Program-made: the position numbers and the translations under genes
Origin: F-183 sp964627455
Lineage (GTDB): Bacteria > Acidobacteriota > Terriglobia > Bryobacterales > Bryobacteraceae
DNA length: 64,000 nucleotides
Assembly: GCA_964627455.1 (NCBI GenBank)
Contig: CAZVKC010000009.1
Location: 1 to 64,000 of the forward strand
Direction of reading: 5' to 3'
Shown here: in pieces, positions 58,521-64,000 of the stretch
How the letters are laid out: each line of letters starts with the position of its first letter
How positions within the stretch are numbered: position 1 is the first letter of the stretch
The notes under the pieces: model-generated
What the model was told of the DNA's origin: nothing
Database searches by the model: none
The model's input: only the letters and a program-made list of their open reading frames with translations

Positions 58521-61496
58521 GTGAGTGATCTGAAACGACAACTCGTTTCCGCACTGTTCGCCATTTTGACTTTGGCGGCGGTGATCGTTGCTGGGATCAA
58601 CCTGCAGCAGCAGTGGCTGTACCATCTGCCGGACGACGGCGTCACCTGGATCGAACACAGCGACGGGGTCATCGCGTCGCATGTGGTGGAAGGAAGCCCG
58701 GCCGATAACGGCGGCATCCGCAAGGGCGACCGGTTGACGGGAATCGAAACCGTGCCGGTGCAATCGTCGCTCGATGTTCCGCAGATCCTGATGCGGATCG
58801 GGTCGTGGAAGACGGCGAAGTATCACTTCCAGCGGGGCGGACGTCCTGCCGACGCATCCATCATCATCGGCGAGCGCAATTCCGGGCGCGTCATTTACTA
58901 CCAGTACTTCACCGGGATGCTGTATCTGGCGATCGGCTTATTCGTCTATCTCCGCCGCGGCAGCGCTCCGAAATCGGTTCACTTCTACAGTCTGTGCCTC
59001 GCGTCGTTCGTGCTGTTCTGTTTCCACTACACGGGAAAGTTGAACGCGTTCGACAAAGTCGTGTACTGGGGCAACGTGATCGCCGGGCTGCTCGCTCCTG
59101 CGATCTTCCTGCATTTTGCCTTGTCGTTCGGATTGTCGCTGCCGCGTGCGAGTTGGAAGCGCCGGCTGTGCCTGACTGCCGTATACCTGCCGCCGGTCGT
59201 GTTGTTCACCGGGTATGGCGCGTTTGCACTGGGTTGGCTGCGTGTGGCGAATCCGCTGCTCGAGATGATCTGGATGCTGGATCGCGCCTGGCTCGCGTCG
59301 ATGTGCGTTTTCGGCGCGCTTGGCGGGGTCGTGCTGTGGCGAGCGCAATTGAGGTCGGATGATCCGATCCTGCGCGCGCAGTTGACGTGGTTGAAGAATG
59401 GCGTGATCTTCGGGCTTGGCCCGTTCGCGATTCTGTACGTCGTGCCCTATGTTGCGGGATTCGTGCCGGCCACCTGGATGCAGGCGGCGATTCTCACGCT
59501 GCCGCTGATTCCGCTCTCTTGGGCGTACGCGATTCTGCGCTACCGCCTGATGGACGCGGAAATCATCTTCCAGCAGGGGTATGTGTACACGCTGGCGACG
59601 CTGGCCGTGATCGGCTGCCTGTACGGCGTGATCGTGTCGGTGACGAATCCGAAGGACCTCACTGCGACCGCCGTGGTGGCGATGATCCTGATCGCGACCT
59701 TTGTGTTCCAGCCGATTCGCGCGTGGATCGAAGAACAGCTCAACCGCTACGTCTTCTACAAAGACAGTTACGACTATCGCCGCACGCTGGTGGAGTTCGG
59801 CCGCGAGTTGAGCGCGCAGACGGATCTCGATGCGATGCTGCAGTCGGTGGTGGACCGCATCCAGGCGACGCTGCTGATCGAGCAGGTCGCGTTCTTCGTG
59901 GCCGATGAAGACGGCGAGTTTCACCTGAAGACGGCGACGGAGCGTTCGGGACGTCCCTGGGGCATGCTGCCCTACGACCTGTCGTTCCTCGAGGCGAATC
60001 CGACCCGGCAATACCTGTTCTTCGAACGCACCAAGTTCGCGCTCGACGTCGTATCGGACGAATGGCCGCAGTCGGTGCGGCATACGATCGCCGACCTGGA
60101 CCTCACCTATTACATGCCGTGCCAGGTGCGCGGCCGCACGATCGCGTATCTCGGCGTGAGCCGCACGCGCGAAGGCGACTTCCTGTCGAGCGACGACGTC
60201 GAACTGCTGGTGACGCTGTCTGGCTATGTCGGCATCGCGATCGACAACGCGCTGCTGTACCGGTCGCTGGCGCGCAAGGTCGAAGAGTACGAACGCCTGA
60301 AGGAATACAGCGAGAACATCGTCGAGTCGATCAATGTCGGCATCCTCGCGGCGGACCTCGATGATCGCGTCGAAAGCTGGAACACGCAGATCGAGCGGTT
60401 GACGGGGATCCCGCGTCGGAAGGCGGTCGGCCAGCGGTTGCAGGATCTGTTCCCGCGCGACCTGGTGTTCCGTCTCGGCGAATTGCGCGGCGAGAACGGC
60501 GTCCACAATATCTACAAGTTCAACTTCAAACAGAACGGGCGCGAAGCGATTCTCAATCTCGCCGTCGCGCCGCTGGTTTCGAAGGAAGGGCAGCAGATCG
60601 GGCGGCTGATCATCCTCGATGACGTCACCGATCGCGCGACGCTCGAACAGCGGCTGATGCAGGCGGACAAGCTGTCGTCGATTGGTTTGCTTGCCGCGGG
60701 TGTGGCGCATGAAGTCAATACGCCGCTTGCCGTGATTTCAACCTACGCGCAAATGCTGGCGAAGCAGATCACGACCGATGATCCGAAGTCGAAGCTGCTG
60801 GACAAGATCGCGAAACAGACGTTCCGCGCGAGCGAGATCGTCAATTCGCTGCTGAGCTTCTCGCGCACGTCGACCACGGATTTCGTGCAGGTGGACGTCA
60901 ACAAACTGGTGCGCGAAACCTTCCCGCTGGTCGAGCACCAGTTGATGAAGTCGCAGGTGAAGGTCCAGTTGGACATCGACGACAACCTGGGGCTCGTGAA
61001 GGGCAACAGCGGCAAACTACAGCAGGTGTTGCTCAATCTGTTCCTCAATGCGCGCGACGCGATGCCCGGCGGCGGCACGCTGACGATTCGCACCTGGAGC
61101 GAGGACGAGTTGGCGCGCATTCAGGTGAGCGATACAGGCGACGGCATTCCGCCGGAATACCTGGCGCGCATCTACGATCCCTTCTTCACCACCAAGGGTC
61201 CGAAGAAGGGTACGGGTTTGGGACTTTCGGTTTCCTACGGCATCATCCGCGAGCATGGCGGCACGATTGAAGTGACGTCGAAACTGGGTGAGGGCGCGAC
61301 GTTCCTCATCAGCCTGCCGCTGGCGAACCGCAAGGCCCCTGCAGCCACTCCAGTCGTCGTCGAACCTGTTGTCGCTGCTGCTCCTCCTCCTCCGGCGTTA
61401 GCCGAGACGGAGCCGGCGCAGGCGCAGGCGGTTTCAGACAAGCTGTCCATCTCGGGCGAACACGAAGCCGTTGGCGCGGGCGCGCCCACTTCCTGA
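58521..61496 (+). CDS. NtrB-like sensor histidine kinase with PDZ and GAF domains
   Basis: About 991 residues. N-terminal membrane helix, PDZ-like periplasmic domain (SHVVEGSPADNGGIRKGDRLTGIE), about seven membrane helices, a GAF domain (~residues 440-590), a PAS-like part (NINVGILAADLDDRVESWN-type) and a HisKA/HATPase_c core: AHEVNTPL with the phospho-His near residue 730, the N box LLNLFLNARDAM and GDGIPPEYLARIYDPFFTTK. The tail is Pro/Ala-rich. I prefer the GTG at 58521; GTG at 58470 and ATG at 58491 are in frame. It is encoded before its regulator. Confidence 0.86.
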   Translation: MSDLKRQLVSALFAILTLAAVIVAGINLQQQWLYHLPDDGVTWIEHSDGVIASHVVEGSPADNGGIRKGDRLTGIETVPVQSSLDVPQILMRIGSWKTAKYHFQRGGRPADASIIIGERNSGRVIYYQYFTGMLYLAIGLFVYLRRGSAPKSVHFYSLCLASFVLFCFHYTGKLNAFDKVVYWGNVIAGLLAPAIFLHFALSFGLSLPRASWKRRLCLTAVYLPPVVLFTGYGAFALGWLRVANPLLEMIWMLDRAWLASMCVFGALGGVVLWRAQLRSDDPILRAQLTWLKNGVIFGLGPFAILYVVPYVAGFVPATWMQAAILTLPLIPLSWAYAILRYRLMDAEIIFQQGYVYTLATLAVIGCLYGVIVSVTNPKDLTATAVVAMILIATFVFQPIRAWIEEQLNRYVFYKDSYDYRRTLVEFGRELSAQTDLDAMLQSVVDRIQATLLIEQVAFFVADEDGEFHLKTATERSGRPWGMLPYDLSFLEANPTRQYLFFERTKFALDVVSDEWPQSVRHTIADLDLTYYMPCQVRGRTIAYLGVSRTREGDFLSSDDVELLVTLSGYVGIAIDNALLYRSLARKVEEYERLKEYSENIVESINVGILAADLDDRVESWNTQIERLTGIPRRKAVGQRLQDLFPRDLVFRLGELRGENGVHNIYKFNFKQNGREAILNLAVAPLVSKEGQQIGRLIILDDVTDRATLEQRLMQADKLSSIGLLAAGVAHEVNTPLAVISTYAQMLAKQITTDDPKSKLLDKIAKQTFRASEIVNSLLSFSRTSTTDFVQVDVNKLVRETFPLVEHQLMKSQVKVQLDIDDNLGLVKGNSGKLQQVLLNLFLNARDAMPGGGTLTIRTWSEDELARIQVSDTGDGIPPEYLARIYDPFFTTKGPKKGTGLGLSVSYGIIREHGGTIEVTSKLGEGATFLISLPLANRKAPAATPVVVEPVVAAAPPPPALAETEPAQAQAVSDKLSISGEHEAVGAGAPTS

Positions 61497-61571
61497 TCGC
61501 GCCATTTCCATCAGCGATACCATAAAGACGACGCGGCGCAGTAGTCAAAGTCGCACGACGGAAGAGAACCT

Positions 61572-62975
61572 GTGACCAATAGCAAGGGCCATATCCTCGT
61601 CATCGATGACGAGGCGGATATCCGGGAGAGCCTGTGTGACCTGCTCTCGTTGTACGACTACCAGGTTTCGATGGCGGTCAACGCGACCGAAGGCATCGAG
61701 AAGGCGGAAGCGGACCGGTACGACCTGATCCTGCTGGACCTCTCGCTACCTGACGGCACGGGACTCGACGTGCTCACCACACTGCACAGCCGCGGGTTCG
61801 ACACGCCGATCTTCATGATCACCGCGTACGGATCCATCGAGGTTGCGGTGGAAGCGCTGAAGCGCGGCGCGGCGGATTACTTCTCGAAGCCGTGGGACAA
61901 CGAAAAGCTGCTCATCGAGATCGAACGCATGATCTCGAAGCGGCGTCTCGAAGCCGAGAATCAGGAACTCAAACGCGCCCTCAAGCAGCGGTACAGCTTT
62001 CCGAATATCGTCGGCAAGAGCGACACGATGCTGCGCGTGCTCGATCTCGTGACGCAGGTGGCGCCCAGCCGCGCGACGATTCTCGTGACGGGCGAAACCG
62101 GCACCGGCAAGGAACTCATCGCCAAGGCGATCCACGCGAATTCGCCGCGCGCGGACGAGCCGTTCATCGCCGTCAACAGCGGATCGGTGCCGCCGGATCT
62201 GCTCGAATCCACGCTATTCGGACACGTGAAGGGTTCCTTTACCGGCGCAATCGCCTCGAAGAAAGGTTATTTCGAAGCCGCCAACCTGGGCACGATCTTC
62301 TTTGACGAAATCGGCACGGTGAGCCTCGAGACGCAGGCGAAGCTATTGCGCGTGATCCAGGAAAAAGAGTTCATGCCGGTCGGGTCGAACGAGACGATCC
62401 GAGTGGACGTGCGCATTCTCGCGGCGACCAACGCGGACCTTCGCAAGCTCGTCGAGGAAGGGAAGTTCCGCGAGGACCTGTACTATCGCCTCAACGTGAT
62501 CAACATCGCGCTGCCTCCGCTGCGCGACCGCAAGCAGGATATCCCGTCGCTGACGAACCACTTCTTCACCAAGTACTGCAAAGAGAACGACAAGCCGTTT
62601 CTCGTGCAGTTCGACGCCGAAGCCCTCCAGTTACTGATGGACTACAACTGGCCGGGCAACGTCCGCGAACTCGAGAATGTCGTGGAACGCGCCGTGGTGC
62701 TGGCGGCTGGTCCCACGGTGTCAACGGAAGTATTTCCGGATCATCTGCTCCACGCCGGAGGCTTGCGCATCCGGCGCGACGAAAGCGGCCACCTGCCCGC
62801 CGACGCCTCGCTGTTCGAGGTTGTGGCGGACTTCGAACGCCGCAAGATCGTCGAAGCCCTGGAACAATGCAATTACAGCCAAACGGAGGCGGCGGAACTT
62901 CTGCGGATCCCGCTGTCGACGGTCAATCAAAAGATCAAACGGCTGAACATCGAAATCAAAAAGAGCAGGGGATGA
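61572..62975 (+). CDS. NtrC-family sigma-54 response regulator
   Basis: 467 residues. Receiver domain (VIDDEADIRESL, phospho-Asp56 in LLDLSLPDGTG), AAA+ domain with Walker A GETGTGKEL and the sigma-54 contact GSFTGA (GAFTGA-like), R-finger region, and a C-terminal Fis-type HTH (NYSQTEAAELLRIPLSTVNQKI). It activates sigma-54 promoters. GTG start with GGAAG about 7 bases upstream. A cytoplasmic regulator paired with the kinase upstream; proline dehydrogenase starts 9 bases after its stop. Confidence 0.92.
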   Translation: MTNSKGHILVIDDEADIRESLCDLLSLYDYQVSMAVNATEGIEKAEADRYDLILLDLSLPDGTGLDVLTTLHSRGFDTPIFMITAYGSIEVAVEALKRGAADYFSKPWDNEKLLIEIERMISKRRLEAENQELKRALKQRYSFPNIVGKSDTMLRVLDLVTQVAPSRATILVTGETGTGKELIAKAIHANSPRADEPFIAVNSGSVPPDLLESTLFGHVKGSFTGAIASKKGYFEAANLGTIFFDEIGTVSLETQAKLLRVIQEKEFMPVGSNETIRVDVRILAATNADLRKLVEEGKFREDLYYRLNVINIALPPLRDRKQDIPSLTNHFFTKYCKENDKPFLVQFDAEALQLLMDYNWPGNVRELENVVERAVVLAAGPTVSTEVFPDHLLHAGGLRIRRDESGHLPADASLFEVVADFERRKIVEALEQCNYSQTEAAELLRIPLSTVNQKIKRLNIEIKKSRG

Positions 62976-62984
62976 TGCTCCATC

Positions 62985-63893
62985 ATGCGAACCCTTTTGC
63001 TGTTCCTTTCGCGGCGGCGCTGGCTGCGGCGATTCATGGAACATTCCGCCGCTGCGCGGACCCTCACCCGCCGCTTTATCGCGGGTAACACCCTTCAGGA
63101 AGAGGTCGCGGTCTGCCGGCAGTTGAACGCCGGCGGCATTCTGGCGACTCTCGACTATCTCGGCGAAAACGTCACCTCGGTCGAAGAGGCGCGGACCTCA
63201 CGCGATACGTATTTGCAGTCCTTCGACGCGATCGAGAAGGAAAAGCTGGAGGCCAGCGTGTCGATCAAGCTGACGCAATTCGGCCTCGATTTCTCGGTCG
63301 ACGATTGCGTGGCGAACGTGCGCCCGCTGGTGGAACGCGCCAAGCGCCTCGGCACGCGAGTCGAGATCGACATGGAATCGAGCGAGTATACGGATCGCAC
63401 GCTGGAGGTTGTCGAGCGGATGCACCGTGAGTTCGGCTGCGTGCGGTCGGTGATTCAGGCGTATCTGCATCGCAGCGAGGGTGACGTCGAACGCCTGAAC
63501 GCGTCGGGGATCCCGGTGCGATTGTGCAAAGGCGCATATCGCGAACCGGCCGAGGTTGCGATTCAGGACAAGGCAGAGGTCGACCGGAATTATCTGAAAC
63601 TGTCGCGCCTGCTGCTTGACCACGGAACGTATCCCGCGTTTGCCACGCACGACCCGGCCATGATCCGCCCTGCGATCCAGCACGCGAAGGAGAAGGGAAT
63701 CGGCAAAGACGGGTTCGAATTCCAGATGCTGTATGGGATCCGGCGCGACGTTCAGAAGGAGGTTTCGGCGCTCGGATACCGGCTGCGGCTCTACGTTCCA
63801 TACGGCGACGCCTGGTACCCGTACTTCATGCGGCGGCTGGCCGAACGGCCCGCGAACGTTTGGTTTTTGCTACGTAATCTATTGCGTTTCTAA
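62985..63893 (+). CDS. Monofunctional proline dehydrogenase
   Basis: 302 residues of the ProDH flavin barrel: SIKLTQFGLDFSVDDC, RVEIDMESSEYTDRTLE, RLCKGAYREP and the C-terminal RLYVPYGDAWYPYFMRRLAERP, with the proline-binding Arg pair. It oxidises proline to P5C and reduces quinone. The P5C dehydrogenase is not on the same polypeptide and is not seen downstream. Being cotranscribed with a kinase/regulator pair, it may be a target or a sensor input. Confidence 0.92.
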   Translation: MRTLLLFLSRRRWLRRFMEHSAAARTLTRRFIAGNTLQEEVAVCRQLNAGGILATLDYLGENVTSVEEARTSRDTYLQSFDAIEKEKLEASVSIKLTQFGLDFSVDDCVANVRPLVERAKRLGTRVEIDMESSEYTDRTLEVVERMHREFGCVRSVIQAYLHRSEGDVERLNASGIPVRLCKGAYREPAEVAIQDKAEVDRNYLKLSRLLLDHGTYPAFATHDPAMIRPAIQHAKEKGIGKDGFEFQMLYGIRRDVQKEVSALGYRLRLYVPYGDAWYPYFMRRLAERPANVWFLLRNLLRF

Positions 63894-63905
63894 TCGATTT
63901 CTATT

Positions 63906-63927
63906 AGCACCACCGAAAGATGGTGCT
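63906..63927 (+). terminator. Terminator after proline dehydrogenase
   Basis: AGCACCA/TGGTGCT stem of 7 bp with an 8-base loop, followed by TTTAGTGTTTTC, 12 bases after the stop. Confidence 0.7.
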
Positions 63928-64000
63928 TTAGTGTTTTCGATCTTACGAAACTTAACAGCGTATTCCCATTGACATTATTGAAATCGGACTCCGACGCTGG

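Noticed and set aside
58938..60710. 590-codon open frame antisense to the sensor kinase
   Set aside because: Shadow of the kinase gene; rich in Arg/Gln/His repeats without domain.
1..64000. tRNA genes, CRISPR arrays or insertion sequences
   Set aside because: Looked for and not found: no cloverleaf-like sequence, no regularly spaced repeats, no transposase motifs.

Overview
The window (about 62% G+C by eye) looks like a draft chromosome piece from an Acidobacteriota bacterium, most likely of the Solibacter/Bryobacter type. The pointers are an 'acidobacterial duplicated orphan permease' (28937-31330), a VWFA-related protein of the acidobacterial type (56634-57554), a DUF1549/DUF1553 + DUF1501 pair, many Tat-type SRRNFL leaders and very compact gene packing. 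No rRNA, tRNA, CRISPR array, insertion sequence or phage gene was seen. Three runs of exactly 100 N interrupt genes and are probably placeholder assembly gaps.

Layout. 42-4140: a coxSLMG-type molybdenum hydroxylase operon of the form II (AYRGAGR) kind. 4229-5306: a 21-residue peptide gene with a strong ribosome binding site, then a TPR protein. 5303-6279 (minus): a CusF-like lipoprotein and a lipoate-protein-ligase-like protein. 6324-16797: a tight plus-strand operon with a NifS-like cysteine desulfurase, a GcvH-like lipoyl carrier, a G3E GTPase, a small HdrA-like Cys protein, a ferredoxin, a radical SAM enzyme, a DUF116-polyprenyl synthase fusion, two proteins of the prenyltransferase/terpene cyclase fold and a cytochrome-PQQ dehydrogenase. 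This is the best candidate for an undescribed system: a terpenoid route tied to Fe-S and lipoyl chemistry.

16889-27824: an NfrB-like glycosyltransferase with a c-di-GMP-binding MshEN tail, a MoxR/VWA pair (minus) and a surface-polysaccharide operon (phosphomannose isomerase, HspR-like regulator, Wzt-like ATPase, methyltransferase, two-domain glycosyltransferase). 27834-38384: P1 peptidase, ADOP permease, hpt with a nuclease-like partner, FAD oxidoreductase, membrane-anchored MutS-like ATPase, a Tat-exported beta-propeller with no canonical start codon, and a DUF3500 protein. 38515-45042: PSD1/DUF1501/PPC exported proteins and a propeller lipoprotein. 45073-50352 (minus): an M23 peptidase and a DevBCA-TolC-type exporter with two TetR-like operator palindromes. 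50584-51573: a FliA/WhiG-type sigma factor, then the only noncoding stretch longer than 300 bases. 52017-58264: phosphodiesterase-type phosphatase, ApnL-like protein, SuhB, Hfq-like protein, VWA protein and a MoaD-MoaE fusion. 58384-63927: a promoter, a PDZ-containing NtrB-like sensor kinase, an NtrC-like regulator, proline dehydrogenase and a terminator.

Connections. The MoaD-MoaE fusion serves the cofactor the CoxL-type enzyme needs. The lipoate ligase and NifS flank the operon that holds the lipoyl carrier and Fe-S proteins. The exporter, glycosyltransferases and sigma factor suggest a surface-active soil bacterium. Genome-wide habits visible here are 4-base ATGA/GTGA/TTGA overlaps inside operons, three convergent gene pairs that share a single CTAG as both stop codons, and a strong excess of the palindrome GGATCC.
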